Below are positions 1 to 7,653 of a stretch of 16,349 nucleotides of DNA, one piece after another. Position numbers and translations under genes: made by a program. The notes beneath the pieces were generated by a model. That model was not told the DNA's origin, made no database searches, and was given only the letters and a program-made list of their open reading frames with translations. The DNA is taken from the NCBI GenBank assembly GCA_016196785.1, contig JACPXA010000006.1, positions 1-16,349 of the forward strand, written 5' to 3'. How positions within the stretch are numbered: the stretch's first letter is position 1; each line of letters begins with the position of its first letter. This DNA is from Elusimicrobiota bacterium (GTDB lineage Bacteria; Elusimicrobiota; Elusimicrobia; 2-01-FULL-59-12; JACPXA01).

Positions 1-2
1 GC

Positions 3-1202
3 ACGAAATATCTAGCGCTGGTCTACTGGTTCCCTGTGGCGCTGTTGTTGGTCGCTTGGTCAGATGTACGGTTTAGAAAATTCACCTGGAAGGCCACTGC
101 GCAAGAAATCACCCTCTTCGGTGGGGTCAGCCTGCTTCTCCTGTCTCCTTGGCTCATCAAGAACTGGGTGTTCTATGGCAATCCGTTGTTCCCATTTTTC
201 CCGACATTGTTTCCTAACCCCTCATTCCCTCCTTCACAAGTCCAAGGATTGGTCAATGACGCTCATGCCCGCCACTGGGGTCAGATCATCGGTTCCCCCC
301 ACCAATGGGTCAATGTCCTGGTGTTTCCTTGGCAATCAGCGATGGACACCAGTTCGCTTGGAGATTTCGTCGGCCCCGTATTCCTTGCACTGGCACCGCT
401 GGTGTGGAGCTTTCGTCCAACGGCTCGGAGCTATTGGAGTCTTAGGGTGACCTTCATCGGATGGTGGCTCCTGTGGAGCCTCTCCACCTCGATGAGCCGG
501 CTCCTCATCCCCGTGTTGGCTCCGCTCAGTTTAGCGATTGCTGCTGCACTGAGGTGGGGGCAACTTCCTCGCCTCTTGAAGACGCTGTTTCATCTGGTGA
601 TGTTTCTGTTTGTACTGGCCAATGGGTCCTGGATTGCGTATTACTATTCCCTTCTGGGGGGATGGCGATCAGTCACCGGTGGGCTCTCTCGATCCGAATT
701 CCTTTCGCACACCCAGCAGACGTATCCCTCGCCATACTATTCAGCCATGGAATATATCAATCAGCACCTCCCCCCAACGGGGAAAGTGCTCTTTATCGGT
801 GAATGTCGAAGCTACTATTGTGAGCGGCCGTTTCTCGCCGCCTCAGTATTCAACGAGCAGCCAATCGTGACGCTCCTGAAGCAGGCCGGGGATGAGACGG
901 ACTTATGTCGTCGGCTCAAGGCGCAGGGTGTGACGCATCTGTTTCTCAATGCGGCGGAGGCGGTCCGGCTCGGCATTTTTAATGATCGATTTTTTCCTGT
1001 TGGCGAGCGAGAAACGAGGATCTGGCACGGCTTTTTCCAGCGATATCTTCAGGAGGTCTTCCGTGATACCCAGAGAGACTCCCTAGGATATCGTGCCCTG
1101 TATGTCTATGAAATCGTACCATCCCCCATCCCTGGGGAGGTCTTCGATGTTCCTGATCCACTCTTGAAGGTGCTCCGCCTGACACGTGCTGGAACCGGTT
1201 GA
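3..1202 (+). CDS. GT-C / GT39-like membrane glycosyltransferase, 3' part (5' end outside window)
   Basis: The reading frame is open from the first complete codon at base 3, so the gene begins left of the window. The GTG at 36 is only an internal codon. About 399 residues are visible. The first two thirds are hydrophobic, with several membrane segments and loops holding PWLIKNWVFYGNPLFPF. That Pro-Trp..Lys-Asn..Gly-Asn-Pro-Leu-Pro-Phe pattern is typical of ArnT/PMT-like GT-C enzymes, which move sugars from polyprenyl-phosphate donors on the outer face of the inner membrane. A later segment, TSMSRLLIPVLAPLSL, resembles the family's R-x-L-x-P-x-x-P-L helix. The C-terminal ~160 residues are a soluble periplasmic-type domain (SAMEYINQHLPPTGKVLFIG...). 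The catalytic N-terminal loop is not in view, so donor and acceptor cannot be named. It ends with TGA two bases before the stop of the opposing gene. Confidence 0.8.
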   Translation, partial: TKYLALVYWFPVALLLVAWSDVRFRKFTWKATAQEITLFGGVSLLLLSPWLIKNWVFYGNPLFPFFPTLFPNPSFPPSQVQGLVNDAHARHWGQIIGSPHQWVNVLVFPWQSAMDTSSLGDFVGPVFLALAPLVWSFRPTARSYWSLRVTFIGWWLLWSLSTSMSRLLIPVLAPLSLAIAAALRWGQLPRLLKTLFHLVMFLFVLANGSWIAYYYSLLGGWRSVTGGLSRSEFLSHTQQTYPSPYYSAMEYINQHLPPTGKVLFIGECRSYYCERPFLAASVFNEQPIVTLLKQAGDETDLCRRLKAQGVTHLFLNAAEAVRLGIFNDRFFPVGERETRIWHGFFQRYLQEVFRDTQRDSLGYRALYVYEIVPSPIPGEVFDVPDPLLKVLRLTRAGTG

Positions 1203-1204
1203 GG

Positions 1205-1807
1205 CTAGCGCGGGGCGAATAGGGGACATGGCCATATCTTCAGACGATGAAGGGCATATCGTAATACCCTGTATAAGGACCCCCAGCCATAGCGCACACT
1301 TCGTCGAAAGCCGATCGAGGAAGCCTCCTGAAAATACCGGGCCGGTACGGGGATATCGCCGATGCGAAATCCGAACGCCGCGGCTTGCAAGAGAAATTCG
1401 CAATCGAAAACAAAATCGTTAGAGTTGCGTTCCCAGGGGACGGTCTCAAGCACCTCACGGGAATAGGCGCGTAGGCCGCTATGCCACTCCCCCAAATTCT
1501 GTCCTGTAGCGAGATTTTCAACGACCGTCAGAGATCGATTGGCAAGGTATTTATAGAGCGGCATGCCGCCAGCCAGTGCTTCCCGGCGTGTACGGATCCG
1601 ATTGCCTAACACGACATCGCAGACATGGTCATGAATCAACCCTGTTATGTAGGAAACGAGACGCCCGTCGTACTGGTAATCTGGATGGATCATGACCACA
1701 ATCTCGGCCCCGGCGTCCAGCGCCGCTCGATAACAGGTTTTTTGATTGCCCCCATAACCTAGGTTTTTCACGTGTTGAATCACGTGGAGACCTAATTGCT
1801 TGGCCAC
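1205..1807 (-). CDS. N-terminally truncated GT2 family glycosyltransferase (probable gene remnant)
   Basis: The 200 residues match the body of a DPM1-like GT2 subfamily. Visible are NLGYGGNQKTCYRAAL (15-30), the acidic metal/donor site variant HPDYQYDGRL (41-50), GGMPLYKYLANR (80-91), the SGLRAYSREVL helix (110-120), FVFDCEFLLQA (132-142) and EASSIGFRRSVRYG (161-174). Family members normally begin with about 45 more residues: a first strand ending PAYN and a VDD nucleotide-binding loop. Both are missing. Homology-like sequence begins at TVAKQLGLHV, right where the upstream GT2 gene ends. The nominal start is GTG at 1807, with no Shine-Dalgarno, 16 nt inside the preceding gene, so any translation would depend on reinitiation. 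The frame stays open further upstream but carries no GT motif. Without the uridine-binding part it is unlikely to be active. Whether it is expressed is unknown. Confidence 0.7.
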   Translation of the reverse strand: MAKQLGLHVIQHVKNLGYGGNQKTCYRAALDAGAEIVVMIHPDYQYDGRLVSYITGLIHDHVCDVVLGNRIRTRREALAGGMPLYKYLANRSLTVVENLATGQNLGEWHSGLRAYSREVLETVPWERNSNDFVFDCEFLLQAAAFGFRIGDIPVPARYFQEASSIGFRRSVRYGWGSLYRVLRYALHRLKIWPCPLFAPR

Positions 1808-2574
1808 GGTTTGGAGGCGGGGAGATATCGCTGGGGGATTGGATGGAAGGCGTGTTCCAATGGGGTGACCAGGTTGAAGCGCACCAGGTGGTACAGGGCG
1901 GCGAGGCCGTCTGTCCAGGAGATTTTCTTTCCTTCCAACTGTGTGCGCGGAGAGTACGAGATGGGCACCTCATAGATCCGGGCACGTGTTTTGGCGACGT
2001 AGGCGGTCAGTTCGACCTCGATGCCGAACCGGCGTGATTGGAGGTTCATGGCCTTTACCAAATCGGCGCGAAACACCTTGTAGCAGGTTTCCATATCGGT
2101 CAGATAGATCCCGGATAATAAATTGCTGAGCAGGGTCAATAGCCGGTTGACGAAGTAGTGATACGTCCGGTGCACTTGGAACGCGCTCTTTTTGAAACGG
2201 CTACCGTACACCACATCCACTTTACCAGTGAGCAGGGGCGCCAGCAGGGAAGGGATGTCCTGCGGGTCATACTCAAAATCCGCATCCTGGATCATGATGA
2301 AATCGCCGGTGGCTTCACGAATTCCTTGGATGACAGCCGCGCCCTTTCCTTGATGGGGTCGCTGCTCGAGAACCCGAAAACCATAGCGGAGGGCCGAAGA
2401 CTTGAGAATTGTCAGGCTGTCATCGGTTGAACAGTCATCGACAAACAGCCACTCCCTCTCAATCGGGCATGGTGATGAGATGAATCGCTCAATGAGCTGG
2501 GGAAGGTTCGCCGCTTCGTTAAAGACAGGAACGATGATTGAGAGTAAGGGCACGGGCGCAGTCAAGGTTACCAT
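1792..2574 (-). CDS. GT2 family (DPM1/GtrB-like) glycosyltransferase, complete
   Basis: A 260-residue cytoplasmic GT-A-fold enzyme expected to transfer a sugar from an activated nucleotide donor to polyprenyl phosphate or a surface-glycan acceptor. The N-terminus has the standard first strand LLSIIVPVFNEAANLPQL (10-27), then FVDDCSTDDS (44-53) for the nucleotide, GKGAAVIQGIREATGD (76-91) and the DAD metal-binding motif (97-99) in IQDADFEYDPQDI. Later come VYGSRF (122-127), DMETCYKVFRADLV (160-173) and FGIEVELTAYVAK (183-195), all typical of dolichyl-phosphate-mannose-synthase-like members. No C-terminal membrane helices are present. The usual family end lies near KISWTDG (217-223). About 25 further residues follow, and the last ~8 codons are read through DNA that, in another frame, looks like the truncated GT2 downstream, so the natural C-terminus may have been lost. 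The ATG at 2574 lies 15 nt after the tamB stop and has no clear Shine-Dalgarno, suggesting coupling to tamB. Confidence 0.85.
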   Translation of the reverse strand: MVTLTAPVPLLSIIVPVFNEAANLPQLIERFISSPCPIEREWLFVDDCSTDDSLTILKSSALRYGFRVLEQRPHQGKGAAVIQGIREATGDFIMIQDADFEYDPQDIPSLLAPLLTGKVDVVYGSRFKKSAFQVHRTYHYFVNRLLTLLSNLLSGIYLTDMETCYKVFRADLVKAMNLQSRRFGIEVELTAYVAKTRARIYEVPISYSPRTQLEGKKISWTDGLAALYHLVRFNLVTPLEHAFHPIPQRYLPASKPWPSN

Positions 2575-2589
2575 TTTGAAATGACAATG

Positions 2590-5500
2590 TCAGTCGTCCC
2601 AGCCGAAACGCCAACGGGGTTCGACGGTGAGGCGGCGGTCCGGAGGGTTGGAGGCATCCTTCCGTTCGAGCTCGTAGGTGCCCCGTACGAAGACATTGCG
2701 AGTCCACCGGTAAGAGAGCTCCACCTCATGACGAAGGTCGAGGCGGCTTTGCAGCTCATCCACCCGAACGCTATACCCCAGTGCGACTCGACGTGAAAGG
2801 CTCTTTTCAAGGGTATATTTGGTGCCCACCAGCAAGGTCGAGAGATTTGAGGTCCGCTCTCCCGAGGGGAGCAGAGGGGCTTCTCGGTTGGGATCCGGGG
2901 TGCGTGACACACGGAATTCATCCACAAGTCCCGTCCGTCGGAGCAGGTTGCGGGCGAATGGAGTGGCCAGCGTGGAATCAAGGAGACGCACCGCCTGTTG
3001 CTGGAAGAGCGTCTGTCGCTCTTGTGGTGTCAACTGCTCCACATCCAGTTGGGTCAGTCGCGCCAGGATCTTTTCCTGAGATAGCCGGGGATTGCTCCGA
3101 GAGGAAAAACGCGGTTTAATCTCGTTCAAGGGGGCTCGATTAATGGTGAGGGTGATCACATCTTCGAGGGATTCCCGGGTGGCGGGATCAAAGACCCTCG
3201 CTGTGGACTCCGCGGTTCCTTCCAGATAGGGGACGTTGGCGATCCGCCCCTCGCGGACCGTGGGGAGGACGCTGAACACAGCTCGTTGCACGGCGAATTC
3301 CACCCCGAAGTAGCTGATCCTCCCTCGAATCGTTTCCCAACGGCCAAAGATCTTCAGGTCATCCCCCCTTCCCTGAAACAGCAGGTTCCCTCGGAGATTC
3401 ACGTTGACCAGTTCATTTTCGTACCAGGTGGTCTCCGGGGCTTCAAGGCGCAGGTTCCAACGCACCCGGCGAAGCCATTGCTCAAGCCAAGGAACCCTCG
3501 CATGAGAGGGAGGCGGGGGAAAGTTAAAGTGGGTGTTTGCCAGTTCTATCCCTCCTTCAAGCGTTGGACTCTCTCCCGGACCTGTCAGGTGCAGGTCGAA
3601 CCGCGGTTCCCCATAGGAGTTTCTCTTAAGCACCTCCACTCGTTTGAACAAGGGGCTTTCCGGGATGGGCAGGAAAGGGATAGAAAGCGCCACGCCGTCG
3701 GTGGGCAGCGTCCGGAAATGGAGATCATATTCTGCCACCTGAAACCCATGGAGGAGGAGGCGACCATGGCCCTGCAGGTAGCCTTCCCCAATTTTCGCGC
3801 GCGCCTCGCGGATTCGTACTTCCCGGCCATCCCACTCAAGATCCAGGGAGATCTCCTTGGCTTGACGAATATACTGACTCGCAGTCAGCGCTCCTCCCTG
3901 AATCTGGAATCTGCCTTGAAACCGTGGGTCTTCGAGCGTCCCAAGGATCTTTACGTGTCCCTGCACCTTCCCGGTCGCCCGCTTGACGGTGTTCCCCAGG
4001 GACTCGAGAAGGGATAGCTGGGAGTCCACCAATTCGAAGGTGAGGGCTATAGGATGGGCAGTAATTCGCTGTCGGCCCTCCAGGGTAACCGCTAATGGGA
4101 AAACCCCAGACCCGACGATGGTGTAGCGAGGGCGGTCGAGGATGCGGAGAGACACCAACGAGAAACGATCGTCCTTCCAGGAGAATTGCGTCTTGGCGTT
4201 CGTGAAGGACAACATCCCCCATCGTCCCCGCGTCACCGACAACGTCCCGGCAAGCTCAGGATGAGCTGGAGCCCCTGCCCCTGTGATCGTGAAGTCACTC
4301 AGACCATCGCTGGGGATTTCCAGATTGAAGAGTTCCGTAAGGGTTTTTACATCAAGGCCGCGGCCCTCGCTTTGGAATTGCCATCGGGCAGGGCCGAATT
4401 GGCCGTTCACTGTCAACAGCGGTTGGCCGGTCTCGGATCGGACGAGCCGAAAGCGGTTGAACCCGAGCCCTGGCAGGTGACCGAGGTCCACTGTCCCCAG
4501 CACTTGGATGGCATTCCCCGGCTGTTTAAGAAAGTCCAGTTGCTGCTCGTGGTAATGGAGGTTCAGGCTGATCCCTTCAAATCCATGGTCATTGAGCCAG
4601 AGACGGCGGACCGCGAGCTGACCCGTGAGGTCGAGGCCGCGCGTAGTAGCCAGCCAGGGACCGTGAAGTTCCATACCGCCGAACAACGTGACGGGTCCTA
4701 TGTGAATATTCCGGAGTTCTCCAGCCAGGTGCACGGTTCCCTGGGACAGGCTGGCAAAGTCAATGGTACTGCCTTTCTGCAGAAAACACTCGTACCCTGG
4801 TCCTTTGATCCCGAACTCATCTAATGTCAACTGAGGACTCGACCAGCGGAAGATCGTATGCCATTCGCCCAGGGCCTGTTGTCCGTACAAGAGATCACGG
4901 CCTCTGAGAGAGCCCATCAGCATTGGACGAGCCAAGGGTCCGCTCACGGACAGCGTCCCTTCCCCGGTCCCTCCGATCGGCAGAGGGAACCCTAGGTTTT
5001 CAGCAATCAAACCTAGCCTCACGTCGCTGATCTTGAGATTCAAGGCGACCAAACGCTGCCGGAGGTCGCTTTGACCACTGATCAGGACCGTTCCTTTATT
5101 ATTTGGAAGGATCTGGCTGGTTGCGGTAAACTGATCCACCGCCAACCCTTTCGTGCGCGCCTCCCCCGTCAGATGAAATCCCAGCCGACGCCAGCGGCCA
5201 TTGACCACTTGAAACACCAGATGGAGCTCGGGGACATCCCAGCGACCGGTCACGTGGCACCGTCCCTGGAAGGACCCCGCGAGCGGCTCACGCAGCTCAG
5301 GGAAGAGGAAAGTCTGCCATTCCTCCCACGGGAGCCCTGGTATGGACAGTTCACCTTGCCATTGCGGAGGGCTGTGCTTCCAATCAAGCGTCAGGTGACC
5401 AGGGAGGGCTTGTCCCCACTGGATCGCGGTTAGGGTGGCGCGATCGGCATTCACGGAGAGGATGCCGGAAAAGTCGGCAAGCGCGTGGTCCTTAAGCCCT

Positions 5501-7629
5501 CCGCCCACGCCCAGCAACCCGCTGCTCTCCCTGACGTGCAACCCTTGAATCATCACCTGGCTGGTGGCTTCCCATGGTGATCGCCGGAGCTGGCCTGAGA
5601 CCTTTAGGGTTCCCTCAAAAAGCCCTCCGCCTGCCCTGAGCGGAGCCTGCCCTGAGCCTGTCGAATGGGTCGAAGGGCCCCCTCGTGCGAATGGATCGAG
5701 GCGAAACTGTTTCATGGTTCCGTGGACCCAAAAGGGCTGTCCCTGCCCCTGGAGCGCCATCCCACCTCGAAGGTGGATGAACCCAGATCCATGGCGCAGT
5801 TCGACACGGTTCACCGTGAGCTCCTGTTTGGTCAACACCGCCTTCCCCTCCACCTGCCACCCCTCTTGGCCGAAGAGCTGCATCGTTAGTCGTTCGATGA
5901 TCAACCGGTCAGGGGGGAGGAGGCCGTCGAGCTCAAGAGAAAACATGTTTTTCTCTTGCCCGGAGCTTGCCCCGAGCGGAGTCGAGGGGCCCCCGCCCGG
6001 AGCAGTGATCCGGAGAACCAAGCGTTGCGCCTCATAATGGAACCGTCCCACGATGCGTTCGACCGCGCGCTGCCCAAGTCTTGCTTCCGGGATTGTGAGT
6101 GTCCCGCTGACCACAGGGGCTTGCAGAGTTCCCCTGATGGTCCAACTGCTATTGAGCAATCCCTCCACCGGAATTTTTCCCAACGGATGGGTCAAGGCGG
6201 TGAGAGAAAGCCGTTCCGCCTTCCCAACGACCTTGAGTTGTTCAGAAGCCACCGTCCCTTGCAACGAGACGGTTCCCTCTCCAAGCGGCAACGTGGCTTC
6301 GTGAATGTATAAGCGACCGAACTGGTACGTGATGCGAAAACGCCCCTGTCCAAAAGGGAAGGCGCCTACGCGCCCTTCGGAAACCACCACAGCACCTTCC
6401 ACGCGTGGGTACGTCAAAGGACCTTCGACAGAGAGCTGCACAGCGGCTGCCCCGGTAAGCGGGATGAGGCTCCAGAGCGGATCAGGCACACATTGAGGAA
6501 GCGCCGCTAGATCAATCGCTTTGCCTGTGGCTGAGAGCTTCAGGAGAGGATCAGTGAACACCTCCTCGATGACCCCCATCACCGTGACACGATTTTTGCC
6601 GGTAGTCAAGGTCAGCGACTCAGTCCGAAGGGTGTTGGCCGTGAGACGGAGTTTCCCATCAATCCCAATGAAGGGCAGTCCCGCCCGGCGTTGCCAGCGG
6701 ATGCCCTTTGCCGTGAGGGTCCCCGTTTTCACTGTTTTTGCCCAGGCCATCCCCTGCCAGGGCCACACACCTCCAAGGCTCAACTCCCCGTGCAGACGGC
6801 CAGCCCATTGTCCCTCACTCCAGCCGCGCAGCCCTTCAGGGAGGAGGTGTCCCCAGAGCGGTGCGAGGTGTTCCATCCTGACGCCGGAGACGGCGAGATT
6901 CCCCCCCCACCCCTGTTGCGACAGCGACGCTTTGAGTACCACTTGTTCGATTAATGTAAGGTCTGTCTCCGAAGTGAGGAGTGGGGACAGACTTCTTATA
7001 GAATTGAAGTCTGTCTCCGAAGTAAGGAGTGGGGACAGACCTCTTATCGAATTGAGGTCTGTCCCCGGTCTATGATAGAGGACCTGGCCCTGGAGCTGTG
7101 CCTTGAGCGATGGCCAGGCGGGGGGAGAGTGACTTTTTGTCAACAAGCGACCGAGGTCAAAGGGTTCACTGCGTTCGATGGATCCCTGCAGGTGAGCAAG
7201 GAGGAGGTGATCACGTTTGTCATCAGGGAGGGGGACCACCGCCTTCCCATCCTGGAAGGAGACTTTGCTGATCAGAGCACCCCACTTTAGCCCTCCGGTC
7301 CCTCCCTCTAGCCCTCCGCCCACGCCCAGTCGGTGGAGCAAGACGCTCAGGAGCTGGCGCCCGTGGATAGAGAGGGTTACCTTTGGGGCGGTGAAGATAA
7401 ATTCCCCGGTAGGCGTGGTGGTAGCGAAAATGGTCACTTGATGTACCGTGATTTTTGAGGGAAACGTGAAAGAAATTCGCTCGATCCGCACCGCCCGACC
7501 AACAGCCTGGCTGAGCTGTTGCTCCAATCGGAGGTGGAGAACGAGTAGACCCTGCCACAGCGAGAGCCCCACAAACAAAAGACCGCCGGCAAGCAAGATC
7601 CCCCCGGCGGCCCATCGCCCCCCCCTCAA
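2590..7629 (-). CDS. tamB: TamB / DUF490-family translocation and assembly module protein
   Basis: A 1679-residue protein, at the long end for TamB (E. coli TamB is about 1260). An N-terminal signal anchor, AAGGILLAGGLLFVGLSLW (about 7-25), is followed by a long series of beta-strand repeats with many G-x-L/V-x-G patterns, as expected of the lipid-transporting beta-taco fold spanning the periplasm. The C-terminal ~390 residues carry the DUF490 hallmarks: GRISYFGVEFAVQRAVFSV (about 1433-1451), a TLTINRAPL strand and a terminal beta segment ending RWRFGWDD. TamB works in outer-membrane protein assembly and phospholipid transport, usually with a TamA/BamA partner; none is in the window. I chose the TTG at 7629 because GAGAGGGG lies 5-6 nt upstream and it begins just before the signal anchor; the clpC stop is 24 nt upstream. 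The coding sequence contains several short repeat elements kept in frame (near residues 101-114, 187-223, 543-558, 648-667 and 706-713), which partly explain its length. Confidence 0.9.
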   Translation of the reverse strand: MRGGRWAAGGILLAGGLLFVGLSLWQGLLVLHLRLEQQLSQAVGRAVRIERISFTFPSKITVHQVTIFATTTPTGEFIFTAPKVTLSIHGRQLLSVLLHRLGVGGGLEGGTGGLKWGALISKVSFQDGKAVVPLPDDKRDHLLLAHLQGSIERSEPFDLGRLLTKSHSPPAWPSLKAQLQGQVLYHRPGTDLNSIRGLSPLLTSETDFNSIRSLSPLLTSETDLTLIEQVVLKASLSQQGWGGNLAVSGVRMEHLAPLWGHLLPEGLRGWSEGQWAGRLHGELSLGGVWPWQGMAWAKTVKTGTLTAKGIRWQRRAGLPFIGIDGKLRLTANTLRTESLTLTTGKNRVTVMGVIEEVFTDPLLKLSATGKAIDLAALPQCVPDPLWSLIPLTGAAAVQLSVEGPLTYPRVEGAVVVSEGRVGAFPFGQGRFRITYQFGRLYIHEATLPLGEGTVSLQGTVASEQLKVVGKAERLSLTALTHPLGKIPVEGLLNSSWTIRGTLQAPVVSGTLTIPEARLGQRAVERIVGRFHYEAQRLVLRITAPGGGPSTPLGASSGQEKNMFSLELDGLLPPDRLIIERLTMQLFGQEGWQVEGKAVLTKQELTVNRVELRHGSGFIHLRGGMALQGQGQPFWVHGTMKQFRLDPFARGGPSTHSTGSGQAPLRAGGGLFEGTLKVSGQLRRSPWEATSQVMIQGLHVRESSGLLGVGGGLKDHALADFSGILSVNADRATLTAIQWGQALPGHLTLDWKHSPPQWQGELSIPGLPWEEWQTFLFPELREPLAGSFQGRCHVTGRWDVPELHLVFQVVNGRWRRLGFHLTGEARTKGLAVDQFTATSQILPNNKGTVLISGQSDLRQRLVALNLKISDVRLGLIAENLGFPLPIGGTGEGTLSVSGPLARPMLMGSLRGRDLLYGQQALGEWHTIFRWSSPQLTLDEFGIKGPGYECFLQKGSTIDFASLSQGTVHLAGELRNIHIGPVTLFGGMELHGPWLATTRGLDLTGQLAVRRLWLNDHGFEGISLNLHYHEQQLDFLKQPGNAIQVLGTVDLGHLPGLGFNRFRLVRSETGQPLLTVNGQFGPARWQFQSEGRGLDVKTLTELFNLEIPSDGLSDFTITGAGAPAHPELAGTLSVTRGRWGMLSFTNAKTQFSWKDDRFSLVSLRILDRPRYTIVGSGVFPLAVTLEGRQRITAHPIALTFELVDSQLSLLESLGNTVKRATGKVQGHVKILGTLEDPRFQGRFQIQGGALTASQYIRQAKEISLDLEWDGREVRIREARAKIGEGYLQGHGRLLLHGFQVAEYDLHFRTLPTDGVALSIPFLPIPESPLFKRVEVLKRNSYGEPRFDLHLTGPGESPTLEGGIELANTHFNFPPPPSHARVPWLEQWLRRVRWNLRLEAPETTWYENELVNVNLRGNLLFQGRGDDLKIFGRWETIRGRISYFGVEFAVQRAVFSVLPTVREGRIANVPYLEGTAESTARVFDPATRESLEDVITLTINRAPLNEIKPRFSSRSNPRLSQEKILARLTQLDVEQLTPQERQTLFQQQAVRLLDSTLATPFARNLLRRTGLVDEFRVSRTPDPNREAPLLPSGERTSNLSTLLVGTKYTLEKSLSRRVALGYSVRVDELQSRLDLRHEVELSYRWTRNVFVRGTYELERKDASNPPDRRLTVEPRWRFGWDD
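5491..5514 (-). repeat. 24-bp GC-rich dispersed repeat, copy in tamB
   Basis: On the + strand this copy contains AAGCCCTCCGCCCACGCCCA and differs from the consensus only near the CTCTAG end. On the coding strand it gives LGVGGGL (TamB residues about 706-713). It shares over 20 bases with the copies at 7306 and 12026 and, inverted, with the pair at 14588. Confidence 0.75.
5617..5688. repeat. Compound repeat (GCCCTGAGC / TCGAAGGG type) in tamB
   Basis: This stretch holds two copies of CCTGCCCTGAGC, then CTGTCGAATGGGTCGAAGGG. It starts with the 11-base core AGCCCTCCGCC shared with the 24-bp repeat family, so it looks like a mosaic. On the coding strand it gives a segment rich in Gly, Ser, Thr and Pro (GGPSTHSTGSGQAPLRAGGG, TamB about 648-667), unlike the strand-forming sequence around it. 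Similar CAGGCTCAGGGC/CCTTCGAC motifs are, from memory, common dispersed repeats in environmental bacterial genomes. Confidence 0.65.
5957..6002. repeat. Second TCGA/GAGCGGAG-type repeat in tamB
   Basis: It contains CGGAGCTTGCCCCGAGCGGA followed by GTCGAGGGGCCCC, a diverged relative of the element near 5617-5688. Both read GGPST in the tamB frame (here GGGPSTPLGASSGQ, about residues 543-558). The segment is low-complexity compared with the flanking beta-strand sequence. Confidence 0.6.
6961..7070. repeat. 48-bp tandem repeat (about 2.3 copies) with internal inverted arms
   Basis: Units begin at 6961, 7009 and 7057 (last one partial). Each full unit opens with GTCTGTCTCC and has GGGGACAGAC about 12 bases later, so the RNA could fold into a hairpin with a stem of about 9-10 bp (one mismatch or G-U pair). 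The period is exactly 16 codons, so TamB gains the repeated peptide SIR(S/G)LSPLLTSETD (about residues 187-223). The two full units differ at only a few positions, so duplication is recent or selected. GGGGACAGAC-like arms resemble REP-type palindromes, but no transposase is present here. Confidence 0.85.
7288..7329 (-). repeat. 24-bp GC-rich dispersed repeat plus partial copy, in tamB
   Basis: A full copy (7306-7329, containing CTCTAGCCCTCCGCCCACGC) is preceded by a partial copy (7288-7305, TTAGCCCTCCGG...). Together they give LGVGGGLEGGTGGLKW in the tamB frame, around residues 101-114. Confidence 0.7.
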
Positions 7630-7634
7630 AATAG

Positions 7635-7642
7635 CCCCTCTC
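7635..7642 (-). promoter_or_regulatory. Ribosome binding site supporting the TTG start of tamB
   Basis: The minus-strand sequence GAGAGGGG lies 5 nt before the TTG at 7629, in the 24-nt gap after the clpC stop. No ATG or GTG sits at a comparable place ahead of the signal anchor, so this site decides the start. Confidence 0.55.
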
Positions 7643-7653
7643 TAGCCACTCAT

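Noticed and set aside
1190..1200. AACCGGTT palindrome as a terminator of the left-hand gene
   Set aside because: Stem of four bases, no loop and no T-run; it is inside the coding sequence.
36..1202. GTG at 36 as the true start of the GT-C glycosyltransferase
   Set aside because: The frame is open to the window edge with hydrophobic sequence before it (KYLALVYWFP), and the family needs a much longer N-terminal part.
1808..1860. Missing N-terminus of the truncated GT2 recovered by reading further upstream
   Set aside because: The same frame is open upstream, but its translation (GTRLPSNPPAISPRLQ) lacks PAYN and VDD motifs and is the out-of-frame reading of the neighbouring GT2.
6961..7070. 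CRISPR array
   Set aside because: Only 2.3 direct repeat units with no unique spacers and no cas genes; it is a plain tandem repeat in frame in tamB.
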